NCBI GenBank assembly: GCA_032717465.1
Contig: JAVRFU010003718.1
Span: 2,654,445-2,718,444 of the forward strand
DNA from: Coenobita brevimanus
Lineage: Eukaryota; Arthropoda; Malacostraca; Decapoda; Coenobitidae
Length of the DNA stretch: 64,000 nucleotides
Reading direction: 5' to 3'
Positions 1 through 10,830 of this stretch are shown piece after piece. Every line of letters begins with the position of its first letter. The stretch's first letter is position 1. A program made the translations under genes and the position numbers. Below the pieces are notes generated by a model. It searched no databases. It had not been told where the DNA came from and saw only the letters and a list, made by a program, of their open reading frames with translations.

Positions 1-1086
1 TAGAAAGATCGTAGTCACTCTTGATCACTTGTCAGCCCTTTACTCCTTTCCACACGAGGTTTAGTAGGGGGTGGTAAGCAATCACAGGGCCATTTGCATG
101 GGGGTGAAAAAGGCCTTGAAGTCAGCAAGAAGAAACATATCGTGCATTTCGCTTCGGAAGTTGAGAGAGAACTGAGTGATAATGGAGGACCACCAGCGTA
201 GAGGCCTGCTAGGGGTTATTCAGGAGTTACCAATATTACTTCTTACCAGAAACAGCTAAAGTCTAGCGCACTGAATATGATTGGCAGGAAATCTAGACCA
301 ATACATTATAAATTTGAGTAGTTCCAGGTGAATGTAAATAATATCACTTAGGTTGCTCCCTTCCCTCCTTACATGTATATTTATTACGAAAATAGATTAG
401 AGGCCTACTTAGGAGATATATATATTCAGAGCTACCAATGTTATATCTTGAAACAGCTTTGTCTAGCACTGATATGATTGGCAGGAAATCTAGACAATAC
501 ATTATAAATTAGGTAGTTCCAGGTGAATGTAAATATCACTTAGGGTTCTCCCTTCCCTCCTTACATGTATATTTATTACGAAAATAGATTATAGGGCATA
601 TTTCAAGGGGAAAAAAACAGCGAAAATTAGCCGAACGAGTGCACGTGAGGTGTTGTCAGGTGATAATTAGCCAATTCCAGGTGTATGGCACTCTTACTTA
701 CCTTATTTCTTTCTTGTATATATTATTTGGTATAAGAATAGGACATAGGGCTTATTTCAATGGATGAAATCAGTGAAAAATTCCAGGGAAGATTTACTTA
801 GCGTAGCACGGCCGGGCAGGCGAGAGGATAGGGTAATGGAGGGGGGGTAGGGAGGGGAGTCAAGAACGGGGAGAAATGGCTAAATTGTCAACAATGGATG
901 GGAGTACAGATGAGATTAGGAGTGCTGACTAGTGTTGGACATTGGCAGTACCGATAGATGATACAAGCCCCCACTTGGAAGCCCGGGTGAATTCAAAATA
1001 ACACAGAATCACAAAAGCGACGCCCCGCGGTATGATCCCTTGCTCCCACGCGTCACGAAAGTGACGCCCCGCGGTCAAGGGGTTAA
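1..1086 (+). mobile_element. piggyBac-like non-autonomous element, right part (cut by window edge)
   Basis: This sequence matches 37,673-38,739, the right portion of a complete element that starts at 36,762. It ends in AAGGGGTTAA at 1,077-1,086. TTAA target sites followed by CCC are the signature of the piggyBac superfamily. Just inside the end lies a hairpin (GCGTCAC, GAAA loop, GTGACGC at 1,050-1,067). No transposase frame is present, so the element would depend on a transposase supplied elsewhere. Classification rests on termini only. Confidence 0.6.
218..600 (+). repeat. Internal direct duplication (two copies, about 200 bp)
   Basis: A segment containing GATTGGCAGGAAATCTAGAC and TTATTACGAAAATAGATTA occurs twice in tandem (about 218-421 and 422-600) inside the piggyBac-like element, with small indels between the copies. 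The same tandem pair is present in the copy B element near 37,890-38,245, so it predates the large duplication. Confidence 0.75.
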
Positions 1087-1505
1087 GACAGCCAAGACAG
1101 TGTGTTTAGATACGATCTCACCGATTGGACACATCAGTGCATACTGCTTTCTAACCTGACTGATTAGTATTGCCCCCTAATACTCCCCATAAAAATTTGA
1201 ATCTGCAAGGATTGCCACTAAGCCTCTTGAATGTCCTCATTACCAATCAAGAGCTGGTCTTTTGACCTAATCAGCTTGTGACCAATGGCATACCAGCATC
1301 AGACATATTTCATCAGGATTACTTTTGGTGCTTAAAAAAAGAAAAGAAAAAAAAAAAAGCAGTGTGAAACTATTTTTGAAAGCCATTAGTGGTCAACAGT
1401 AAAGGAAACCAAATGCTATGAAGAAGTTGTCATCATCGAGTGATTGCGTATTTCTCACTTCTCAGAGACAGTACACGAATGCAGTAATCGTGAATAATAA
1501 GCAAG
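1087..1505. other. No recognised feature
   Basis: AT-rich sequence with an A-rich tract near 1,334-1,361. It is shared with copy B (38,740-39,159). I see no coding potential or element termini. Confidence 0.5.
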
Positions 1506-1778
1506 TCAGCAAAGCAGTATTATTTGTATTGCAGCATAATTCACAGGAACTGAACCCACGTTATTTTTACCTAACTCTGTATGTAAACACCTAGTGTCTT
1601 GACATATCGTAAGATGCGAATTATCTCGACCAAAGATCATCAGTTCATGATAAACATCAGGCACAAAACCCTCTCCCCCCCTTTTTCTTTTTACATGCTG
1701 CACTAAAGGTGAAAACCTGAATTTTACTGCTCCTTCATCATTAACTTTTTTTTTTTTCCAACAAAGAGAACTATCCAT
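1506..1778 (-). pseudogene. Decayed fragment resembling the RTE-C zinc-finger-like region
   Basis: The minus-strand frame contains NDEGAVKF, a GFVPD block and ELGK. It aligns with the plus-strand decayed sequence at 8,355-8,540 (NDEGAVKFKF, EKGFVTDAGY, CSVCDES, YKKLGK), where a CxxC...CxxC pattern suggests a PHD-like or other zinc-binding fold. Cysteines are mostly lost here. It is probably a piece of a retrotransposon rather than a host gene. A T-rich run and a short indel separate it from its copy B counterpart. Confidence 0.4.
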
Positions 1779-2282
1779 ATCGTAAACACACCTGAGTCAT
1801 ATCTGTCTGATCATTTGCATTTAAGCTGCCACACCACATGCCACTTTGTCCAACAATTTTAGTTTCATTTCGAATAAATGCTTTTCTTGTGTTCATAGCA
1901 CTTTCATGGTGTTTAGGCATAACTAAAGTTACTTTGAAACTATGTGCTCAGAGTTCTGAGAGGAAATGAGGAGGAAGGAATAAAGCAAATAAACTTCTGA
2001 TGACAGCGACTGTCTACACAACAGTGAGGCAGGCTGTGGCAGGTGATATGTGACATGGGTCACGTGGGTTGGATTGGGTCGAGGAAGCCAATCAGTGACC
2101 AGCAAAAGCATAACACACGAGTTGTATCTTGAAATACAATACCTTAACACACCCGTTTCCCACAGTTTCTCTCGTGCAATTGAGTGGTTTGGTATTACCG
2201 TGGTATTAAGTAATTATGGGAGAAATGATATGCCTTTGTTATTGTAAGATCGTTGTTTTGTTTTGTCTTAAATCGGGATTCT
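1779..2282. other. No recognised feature
   Basis: Contains short frames on both strands at about 1,929-2,247 that are conserved in copy B only because of the duplication. No domain or repeat signature is recognised. Confidence 0.45.
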
Positions 2283-2693
2283 GCCATACCACATTGGTCC
2301 TCTTCCATTCTCTTTGCACTTCTTCCAGAGAACACACAATTTAACTGTAAATTTTATCTGCCAGTTGTTCTCTGCATCCCTTCAGTACCCAGTTAGTGAT
2401 TCTGCCCAGCCCTGGGGTTTCCTTACATCTTGAATTTCCAGTAATTTATACACTTCCTTGACTTCCACTTTTACATCTTTTATCACAACAATTCTAGTCA
2501 CTCCCTCCCCCTCCACGAAATCACTTTCTTAAGCGAAAACCTATTTGAAACTTTTGTTCATCATTTCAACATGCATTGAAGCATCTTTATAGACCTTTCC
2601 TTCTACTTTCAGTTTGTTGATTCCTTCCTTTTGTTTCAGTTTGCCATTAACAAACATATGATACAACTTGGGTTCTTGCTTACATTTGTCAAG
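2283..2693 (-). pseudogene. LINE reverse transcriptase, N-terminal/linker fragment (not RTE)
   Basis: Read on the minus strand it contains YHMFVNGKLKQKEGINKL, then VYKDA, MNKSF, and further on VYKLLEIQDVRKPQG. That series (NGK...KEGIN.L, a residue run ending in MNKSF, then LL..LDVRKA.GPDG) is the linker and first RT block of CR1/Jockey-like LINEs of invertebrates. The Pro-Asp-Gly catalytic-region motif is degraded and the frame is broken after MNKSFK. It abuts the TA of the Tigger-like terminus at 2,694, so that element probably inserted into it. Copy B has the same fragment. Confidence 0.6.
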
Positions 2694-3417
2694 TACAGTA
2701 AAAGTCCTATTATTCTGCAGCTGATTGTTCGGTAGAGCCGACATTTCGGCAGTTTTGAGAAATAGTCCCATTTGCGAAAATCTTTGATTTTTCGGCATAT
2801 GTCCGGAATCATCTCGGCAGTCTAGGAAGTGATATCTGTGGATTGTAGGCCTAATGTTTCATTACACTTCTGTATGTTCACTAATTTTTATATTTTTATT
2901 CAGATTCAGGTATAGTACTGTATTGATTACAATATTGCACAGTATCATACACTACAGTAACCACCCCCACCAAATTAGCGAGTGGTTACGTTCCAAGCCC
3001 CCACGCTAATTCTTTGAAATTCTTTCATTGTTGATGCCTTCCTGAAAATGACTTACCGGTAATTGAGTAGCCCACGACACTGTACTGCATTACCCATAAA
3101 TAAATGTTGCTTGTTAAATCAGTTTCCCCGTTGTTTTTAGCTGTACGGCTGTGACAGCTCTAGTATTTTTTATTCCTCAGCATAATGGTGGAAGGGACTG
3201 TCCTGTTTAACTGAACCTAACCTAACCGAGTTTAACTGTATTTAACCAAACCTAACGTAACCTAAAGTCAGAAAAATACTTAAAAATAATCTGGAGGAAT
3301 ATGAATTGCTAAGGTCTCTCTGATGAAAGTTAAACGTACATTTAGTGCTCATTCTTTTGTTTGTTTTTGTGCTTAACGTGAAAGAGAGAGCATTGATGCA
3401 AATAGTAATATATCCCA

Positions 3418-4027
3418 TTAACCCCTTAATAGCCTCCGACATTGAACAACCTTACAGTACCGATGTCAGTGATGTTAAGTGAGTGTGAGCTATAAAGAAA
3501 ACTGAACAATTATGGGGAGGGAATGAAGGTCACTGGTATGTTTGCATGACTACGCTACGATTCCAAGCAGTTAGGCGGTCGGTTAATCTCAGATGTTTTC
3601 GCCCATTTGGTAAATAGACCGTAACTTTATCAATCTTTCCATGACTCATAGTGAATCATAACATGGATTTAGGAAGCTAAATAACACATTGCTAGGTGAG
3701 CCAGACGATTATCTTCCCATCTTTAAGAAAAATAAATTGATTTCAGAAGAATGGAAGAACTTTACATACTCAGAGAGGGATTTAATTTCTTCCATTTTCT
3801 TATAAGATGTGAAGATAATCGTCTGGTGCACCTAGAAATGTGTTATTTAGCTCCCTAAACGCATGCTATGATTCGCTATGATTGACTGGAGAATTAATAA
3901 AGTTACGGTGCATTTACCAAATGGGCGACAACATCTGAGATTAACTGACCCCCTGACTCCATAGCTCACTAACTCGACATCGGTACTGTAAAGGGTTGTT
4001 CAATGTCGGAGGTTATTAAGGGGTTCA
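3418..4027. mobile_element. TTAA foldback MITE
   Basis: Two long inverted arms (about 3,418-3,725 and 3,805-4,027) share blocks such as CCCATTTGGTAAAT and CAGACGATTATCTTC in opposite orientation. The outer ends are TTAACCCCTTAATAGCCTCC on the left and its near-complement on the right, where TTAA has become TTCA (4,024-4,027). TTAA followed by CCC points to a piggyBac-mobilised non-autonomous element. It has no coding capacity. Confidence 0.7.
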
Positions 4028-4085
4028 TGGAATACATTACTGTTTCCATCAGTACTCTCCTTGCATTGATGCAAATAGTAATATA

Positions 4086-7000
4086 ACTAAAAAAACAAAC
4101 AAGAAGCCTCGGACAAGGACTGACCAAACGATGACGACCCAGGACCGGACAAAGGACTTGGTAATGAGTACATGGAATGTAAGAGGAGCGAATGATGAGG
4201 TGAAAGAGAGAGATTGTCCAGGTGCTTGAGGGTGCGAAAGTGGATGTATGTGGAATAACTGAAACAAAATGGAGAGGAGAAAGTGTGAGAGAATGGGAGT
4301 ATGGATGGGGTATATGTGCAGGAGTAGATGAGAATGAGAGGGCAAAGGAAGGAGTGTGTATAGTTGTGAGTAAAAGATGGAAGAAGAGCATAAGACAGTA
4401 TGGATCAGTTGGGTCAGGGATTGTGTGGGTAAAGTTGAAAGTTGGAATACAAATGTGGGCGATTGTGTGTGTGTATGCGCCAACGCAAGATCGTGCTAGA
4501 AGAGTGAGAGAAGAGTTCTGGACAAATGTGGAAGTGTGCATGGAAAAGTTTGGAAGGAATGAGAGAGTGTTTTTGATAGGTGATATGAATGGTAAAGTTG
4601 GTAATGTGAAGGTGGATGGAATAGTTGGTGAGTGGGGTGTGCCTGCCGAGATAGATGAGAATGGGAGTGCGTTAGTGGACATTTGTGCTGGGAGGAGGTT
4701 GGTTATAGCCAATACCCTCTTCAGGCATAAAATGATCCACAGGTATACATGGCGAGTGATGAGAAGGATGGGGGGTGAACTGAATGAAAGGAAGGCAATG
4801 ATTGATTATGTGTGTGGATGAAAGGATGCGAAGATGTGTAAAGGATGCAAGAGTGTATAGAGGTTGGGGGAGTGGACTTTCTGACCACTACTTGGTGGTG
4901 GCCAGAATTAGGATGCAAGTGAGATGGAGGAATAGAAGAAGGGAAAGACGAGAGGAAGGAGTAGTTGCAAGGAGAGTGGAAAGGTTACAAGAAGATGAGA
5001 AAAAGGCAGAGTATAAGAGAGAAGTGGAGGAACGATTGGGCAAATATGAATTGGAGCAGATGGGAGACGTGGAAGATGTGTGTAAGATATTTACAGGAGA
5101 AATATGTACAGCATGTGATGTGGTGTGTGGAAGGAAGAGGAGGAGGAGGGGGGTGCAAGGAACAGCATGGTGGACTGAAGAGGTGAAACAGGCTGTGGCA
5201 CAAAAGAAGAAAGCATACAATGAATGGGTGAGAAATAGGGGCGTGGAAGAAGTTGAGAGGCGGAAGAGAGAGTTATATGTGGAAAGGAAGAGAGAGGTGA
5301 AAAGATTAGTAAGAGAGAGTAAGAAGAGAGTGGATGAGGAATTTGGAAGGAATTTGAGTGTAAAGTGGAGGGACTGTAAGAAAATGTTCTTGAGAGAAGT
5401 GAAAAGAGTAAGACAGGGTGGAAGTGAAGTTAGCAGGGGAGTGAAAGATAAAAATGGTAGATTACTAGTGGAGAAGGGAGAAAAAGTGAGCAGATGGAGA
5501 GAACACTTTAAGGAATTGTTGAACGTAGAGGATGGAAGTAATGCGAGTATAAGTGGCTGGGGAATGGCTGGGAGAAGGAGGGAGGTGAGAAGACAGGGAA
5601 GAAATCAGTAGGATAGAAGTTGCGGAAGCAATGAAGAAAGTTAAATCAGGGAAAGCCCCAGGAATTGATGGAGTGTGTGGTGAAATGCTGAAGCATGGGG
5701 GAGAGATAGTAGTAGAATGGATGTGGAAGATGTGCAGATTGGCCTGGGAGGAAGGTAGAGTCCCAGAGGATTGGAAGTCAGGTATAATTATTCCCTTGTA
5801 CAAAGGAAAAGGGGAAAAAAGAAGTGTGTGGTAATCATAGGGACATTTGTCTTCTTAGTATAATAGGAAAAGTGTATGGTAGGATACTTATATACAGAGT
5901 TAGAGAAAGAACAGAGAAATTAGTTGGAGAAGAACAGGGAGGCTTTAGGAAGGGAAGAGAGGTTGTGTAGATCAGATATTCATTCTTAGATCTTTAGTGG
6001 AAAAGTTTCTAGAGAAGGGAAAGATGTTGTTTGCGGCTTTAATGGATTTTGATAAATCACATGACAGGTGTGATAGACAAGGATTGTGGAAAGTGTTAAG
6101 AATATATGGAGTAGATGGGAAGTTGTTGAATGCTGTGAAGAGTATGTATGATGGTGCTAAGGCTGCAGTGCGTGTAGATGGTGAACTAAGTGAATTTTTC
6201 TCTTTGAAAGTTGGTTTGAAACAGGGATGTGTCATGTCTCCATGGTTGTTCAATCTGTACATGGATGAGGTAATAAAAGAGGTACAAGGTAGGGTAGTGG
6301 ATGTTGGAGTGGCCCTGGTGAGAGAGGATAGTGTTTGGAAACTCCCTGTACTGTTGTTTGCAGATGATACTGTGTTGTTGAGTGAAGACGAAGGGGAGCT
6401 GCAAGGCTTGTTGGATGAGTTTGAGAGAGTATGTGAGAAGCGGAACCTAAAGGTGAATGTAGGGAAGAGTAAAGTGATAGTCTTTGAGAGAGGTGAAGGT
6501 AGTGAATGTACAACGAGGTTAGATGGTGAGGAATTGGAAAATGTGAGTACGTTTAAGTATTTGGGTAGTGTGATGAGTAAGGATGGAGGTTTGGAGGATG
6601 AAGTGCTTGAAAGGGTACAGCAGGGAAGAAAGGTTGCTGGTTCCTTGAAAGCAGTGATAAGAAACAGGGAAGTGAGCATGGAAGTGAAAAAGTTTCTACA
6701 CGACATTATTGTGATACCAACTCTAACGTTCGGAAGTGAAGCTTGGACGTTGTTGGAAGGACACAAGTCAAGAGTGAGAGCAGTGGAAATGAGTTATTTA
6801 AGAGGAGTCTGTGGAGTCACGTGGAGAGACAGGCTGACGAATGAGGATATAAAGGAGCGTTGTGGATGTGGATGTGATAGGAAGCGTTATGAGGAACACA
6901 CTGAGGTGGTTTGGCCATGTGGAGAGGATGGAGGGTGAAAGACTGACGAAGAGAGTGTATGTGAGCGAGTTGGAGGGGGGAAGAGGGAGGGGGAGGCCGA

Positions 7001-7164
7001 GGATGAGATGGAGGGATGGGGTGGAGAGGTATATGAGAGAGGGGGGTGTGAGTTGGGAGCAGGGGAGTGAAATGGCGGGGGACAGGGCGACTTGGAGGCG
7101 ATTTGTTTGTGGCCACCCCAAACGGGATTGAGGCGTCTGGCAATAGATAGATAGATAGATAGAT
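4086..7164 (+). mobile_element. RTE-A retrotransposon, copy A unit 1 (frameshifted, lacks the 5' leader)
   Basis: A single-ORF-type RTE element. The endonuclease (STWNVRGAN near 4,168; ITETKWRGES; YAPTQD; IGDMNGKVG; SGLSDHY) is followed by a basic linker and RT (KAPGIDGVCGEML, motif B GLKQGCVMSPWLF, motif C FADD) and a C-terminal GHVERMEGERLTKRVY / GRGRGRPRMRW block. It ends in (GATA)n. Frames are broken by a 2-bp loss near 4,207, a loss near 4,815, a gain near 5,596, a gain near 5,820, a 2-bp gain near 5,961 and a small loss near 6,865. Motif A has decayed (MDFDKSHDR instead of MDLEKAYDR). The leader beginning CCCTGGGGG is missing, so the copy is 5'-truncated. It is non-functional. Confidence 0.9.
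5997..6938 (+). pseudogene. RTE-A reverse transcriptase, palm to C-terminal region
   Basis: Longest frame of this element. It has motif A with substitutions (MDFDKSHDR), motif B GLKQGCVMSPWLFNLYMD, motif C LLFADDTVLL with both aspartates, then NVGKSKV and FKYLGSVMSKDGG. The frame leaves the normal reading near KERCG because of a small deletion and ends in unrelated residues. The normal C-terminus resumes in another frame at 6,862-7,131. Confidence 0.8.
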
Positions 7165-7423
7165 AACTTTCATCAGAAAGACCTTACCAATTCAGATCCC
7201 TTTACTTTATTTTATGCAATTTTCCGACTATTTTATTTTGTTTGGAAAAAGTACTGTATACAGTACTCACTCCAAACATATTTGTAATAATATAAGTAGT
7301 GATGAGTTCACCAATACAAGTGATGTACTGAGCTGGTAGGTCATATTCCGTATCATTTCGGCCATCCAGGAAGTGTTATTTGACTTGTAGGCCTACTGTG
7401 TCATTACCCTTGTATATGTTCAC

Positions 7424-7450
7424 TAATATATATATATATATATATATATT
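7424..7450. repeat. (TA)n microsatellite
   Basis: Run of alternating TA within the right part of the Tigger-like element. The corresponding runs in unit 2 (near 14,800) and copy B (near 45,060) differ in length. Confidence 0.85.
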
Positions 7451-7662
7451 TCAGATTTAGGTATAGTACTGTATTGATTGCAGTATTGTACAGTATACAG
7501 TACTCTCTCCAAACACAGTTGTAATACCATACCATAAGTGGCGATAAGTGTTCACCAATATATTTAAAGTACTGAGTGGGTAGGTTTTTGATTATTCGGC
7601 AAATCTAATTTCTCGGCATCATCCTGGTCCCATAGATGCCGAATAATGGGACTTATACTGTA

Positions 7663-7960
7663 TTATGCCCTTTTTCTCTGTCTGTTTTGCCTGTGGACTG
7701 GGCTGGCTGTAAGGGGTGATGGGGAGGCCAGGTTAAATGAAACAAACTTTATTGAATGTTATTTACAATTCAACATTGTTATCATCGTCATCATCCAGAT
7801 CTGATTTACCACCTAAAGATGTAGGTACATTCCAGGGAGCCAGAAAAATATCTGGAACGACATCAGAGTCCCAATTTCGGGCAGAGGGAAGTAACCATCG
7901 TGCAATAACACAAAGATTTAATTTTTCTGTTAATTATTCACCAGCATGTTAATATCTCTC
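7663..7960 (+). repeat. Unclassified interspersed repeat U1
   Basis: Begins TTATGCCCTTTTTCTC and contains GGACTGGGCTGGCTGTAAGG and AAACAAACTTTATTG. The same block recurs at 11,030, 15,030, 18,085, 45,298 and 48,665, and in diverged form at 63,728. Its minus strand contains AATAAA, so it could be the 3' end of an antisense retroelement, but no protein motif supports that. A 71-74-codon frame through it varies between copies and is unlikely to be a gene. Confidence 0.6.
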
Positions 7961-8339
7961 AGTTGCACGGAAGAAACAGAGTGGGAAGTGGGTGCATTTA
8001 GCTAGTGGATTTCTACGTAGGTTCATTTGTTTACAACTCCTGTGTTGTACTTTTGTTGGTCGCTGGTAGAGTTCTTTAATCTAAGCCGACCCACATGACC
8101 CACGTCCCATACCAGCTGCTGCCTGCCTAAGCTGTTGTGTTAACTGTTGTTGTGTGGAGAAGCATTTATTTATTTATTTCCTTGCCCTTCATTTCATATA
8201 ATAACTGAGTGTGCAGTTCCGCACTAACTTTATTGTGTGGTGTGAGAGCTTAATGCGAACAAGAGTAAGATTTGGACAGTCAGATAAAATGTGTTAGTTG
8301 TTACATGATGTGGGTAGTGTCTTTGTTGGACAGTGATTG
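7961..8339. other. Sequence between U1 and RTE-C, unclassified
   Basis: Shared by every unit (15,320, 21,580, 45,588 and 52,167 onwards), beginning TTAATATCTCTCAGTTGCAC. RTE-A insertions at 18,402 and 48,979 are followed directly by this sequence. No coding signal is seen. Confidence 0.5.
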
Positions 8340-9600
8340 AAAAACTAGAAATGCTAATGATGAGGGGGCAGTGAAATTCAAGTTTTCACATTAAGTGCAG
8401 CGAGTGTGAAAAGGGCTTTGTGACCGATGCTGGTTATTAACTGACCGACTCAGGGCCAGAAAATGTGGTTTGTTCGGTATGTGACGAGTCTACGTCTTGG
8501 TATAAGAAGTTAGGTAAGATAATTGTCAGCTCATTTCTTGTGAACTATACTTTCATAGAAATTATGCTGCTTGGCTGACTTGTTCAAAAATAGTTTCACA
8601 GTTTAGTGGCAAGCATAGGGGTAGATAAGAGGTTTTCAGGGCAAAATCTGAGTCTCAGAGACATTTACTTGACAACCTTAATAATGTGCAGAGGAAGACT
8701 ATGATACTTAAGGTAGCAAATCAGATGAAGAGGGACTATTGGGATATCAGTGTGTGAAGAATGTGTAAGGAAAGTTAGTGGTGGGCAGTGAGGATATTCA
8801 AGATGCGTGGAGAGAGCATTACAACTGGTTGTTGAATGATGAGTTTGGGACAGGTAAGGTTTGGAGCCAGCAGATCCAGCGTTTGGCTGTTGGCCTTTGC
8901 TTGATGCTGCTACTGTGAGCAGGGCAATAGAAGGGATGCAGGTGGGGAAGGCAGCAACTGTGTCTGGGTTGACTGCTGAAATGGAGAAGGCCTCATGAGA
9001 TATAGGAGTGAAGATAGTTACAGGTTTTATAAATATGATTATTTTTGAGTGTGTTTTTCCAGATAATTGGCTGAATAGTGTAATTGTATATGTGGGCAAG
9101 AGAAGTGTGACAAGGCAAATGGTTTCCTGTACACCAGGAAACCATTTACTATGCTGGGTGGTAATCATATAAGCAAATGATGGCACCTGGTGATTTAGTG
9201 GGTAATTAAGGCACTCCATTTGGATTGAGGCAGTGCAGGTTTATATGAGATGGGTGGTTGGGGTTTAATGCTCAAGTAATGCCACTGAGGGATGAGTGAG
9301 GCTGCTGACTCTCATCTTAAATGTCAGGTCCAACTTGCCTAGCCCCGGGCACTTACGCTCCTCATGGGGCAACACAGGATTCAGTGTTGATGATGATGTA
9401 AAAGGGGAATGGTGATGATCTGGAAAGAGGATATTATAGAGGCATAAAGATTTTGGAACAGATGTGAAAAATGCCTTTGTTTATGAGTGAGATAATTTTG
9501 ATGAAAAAGTGATAATTTTAACGTGCCGTGTACGATAATATGGGTTTGGGAATCTGGCACCACTGCTCAGCAGGAGACTGCTAGCTTCCCTCTTCCAACA
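8340..9600 (+). mobile_element. RTE-C, decayed RTE-type retrotransposon fragment
   Basis: Conceptual reading, with several stops, gives a zinc-finger-like stretch (EKGFVTDAGY, CSVCDES, YKKLGK) near 8,400-8,500. Near 8,800-8,850 it gives a linker (WREHYNWLLNDEF), near 8,920-9,090 an RT start (AIEGMQVGKAATVSGLTAEM, FPDNWLNSVIVYV), and after the SINE at 9,405-9,470 a block KGNGDDLERGYYRGIKILEQM. Order and spacing match the RTE linker and first RT blocks (GKAAGPSG..AEMLKAS ... KGKGD..E..NYRG.KLL). It is a third lineage, older than RTE-A and RTE-B. Confidence 0.6.
9107..9397 (+). mobile_element. tRNA-like SINE inside RTE-C
   Basis: The insertion splits the RTE-C reading between IVYV and KGNGDD; the related fragment at 60,361 has the uninterrupted sequence GTGTACAAGGGGAAGGGTG. 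The body contains a tRNA-like stretch (GATTTAGTGGGTAATTAAGG for the A-box region, GTGCAGGTTTATA for the B-box region) and ends in a short (TGA)n tail. Flanks look like diverged target-site duplications, clearest in unit 3 (GGACAAGAGAAGTG and GTACAAGAGGAATG). A perfect 13-bp hairpin lies at 9,117-9,147. Confidence 0.5.
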
Positions 9601-9654
9601 CAACATTACCACCGATAGATGAGTGTTATACATGTTTCATATGTTTAATGAATG

Positions 9655-10830
9655 TCTATCTATCTATCTATAGCCCGACGGCCTAATCCCGCAAAGGGTG
9701 GCCGCACACAAAACGCCTCCAAGTCGCTCTGTCACCCACCATTTGACTACCCTCCCCCCAACTCACCCTCCCCTCCCTCATATATCTCTCAGCTCCATCC
9801 CTCCACCTCATCCTCGGTCTACCCCTCCCTCTCCCTCCCTCCACCTCACCTACATACATCCTCTTAGTCATTCTCCATTCTCTTCACATGTCCAAACCAC
9901 CTCAGGTTATTTCTCCTAATCTTCTCAACCACATCCACATCCACCCCACAACGTTCCTTCACTTCTTCATTCATCAACCTGTCCCTCCACGTCACTTCAC
10001 ATACTCCTCTCAAGTAACTCATTTCCACTGCTCTGACTCTTGACTTGTTCCCCTTTTGCAAGATCCACGCCTTGCTTCCATACGTCAGGGTAGGGATCAC
10101 AATACTATCATGGAGTGACTTCTTAACTTCCATACTCACCTCCCTATTTCTCATTACTGCTTTCAGTGTACCAACAACCTGCCTTCCCTGCTGTACCCTT
10201 TCATGCACTTCATTCCCCAAAGTTCCATCCTTACTCATCACTTTACCCAAGTACTTGAATGCACTCACATTCTCCATATCCTCACCATCCAACCTCACTG
10301 CATACTCTGTGACTTCATTCCTCTCAAACACCATAACTTTACTTTTGTTTACATTAACTTTCCAATTCCTCTTCCTACACATTGTCCCAAATTCATTCAC
10401 CAAATCTTGCAACTCCCATTCATCCTCACTCGACATACTGCATCATCAGCAATGAGCAACACCGGAATCTTCCAAATCTCACCCTCATTCATTAGAGCCA
10501 CCCCCACATCCACCGGCCTACCTTGCATCTCCTTTACAACCCCATCCATGTATATATTAAACAGCCATGGAGACATCACAGAACTGTTTCAGTCCCACAT
10601 TGATATTAAAGAACTCACTCAGCTCACCATCCACTCGCACCGTTGCCCTAGCTCTCTCGTACATACTCTTCACAGCACTCAATAATTTCCCCTCCACTCC
10701 ATATATTCTTAATACCTTCCACATACCTTGCCTATCTATTCTGTCATAAGCTTTTTCCAAGTCCATGAAGGCAGCATACACTTTCTTTCTCTTCTCTAGA
10801 TACTTCTCCACTAAACATCTTAGAACAAAT
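9655..10830 (-). mobile_element. RTE-B retrotransposon, 5'-truncated
   Basis: Minus-strand RTE lineage related to RTE-A. It shows FMDLEKAYDRIDR (motif A), GLKQ at the start of motif B, MMSPWLFNIYMDG and FKYLGKVMSKDGT. It also has the C-terminal FGHVKRMEND and GRGRGRPRMRWRDG, then a GATA tail (TATC run at 9,655-9,673 on the plus strand). Motif C is damaged (LLIADDAVC). The 9,864-10,436 frame is open but lacks motifs A-C. The 5' junction at 10,830 falls just before FVLRC. It cannot encode a complete RT. Confidence 0.85.

Larger units (their letters stand above)
2696..7660 (+). mobile_element. Pogo/Tigger-like TA element interrupted by a MITE and an RTE-A
   Basis: The left end reads CAGTAAAAGTCCTATTATTC just after TA (2,694-2,695). 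The right end, on the minus strand, reads CAGTATAAGTCCCATTATTC with TA outside (7,661-7,662). An internal block (GAATTGCTAAGGTC ... GATGAAAGTT, about 3,307-3,337) recurs inverted at 7,165-7,193, immediately beyond the RTE-A tail. This is consistent with one element split by insertions. Some other segments match in direct orientation (2,850-2,940 and 7,395-7,500), and the outer flanks are different repeats. It may therefore be a mosaic of two related elements. Confidence 0.45.

Noticed and set aside
2696..7660. A single intact Tigger-like transposon with transposase
   Set aside because: No DDE-type frame is visible and several internal segments match in direct rather than inverted orientation, so only the termini are claimed.
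7737..7952. Conserved 71-codon frame in U1 as a gene
   Set aside because: It is conserved only because the repeat is conserved; starts, stops and length vary between U1 copies and the residues show no domain.
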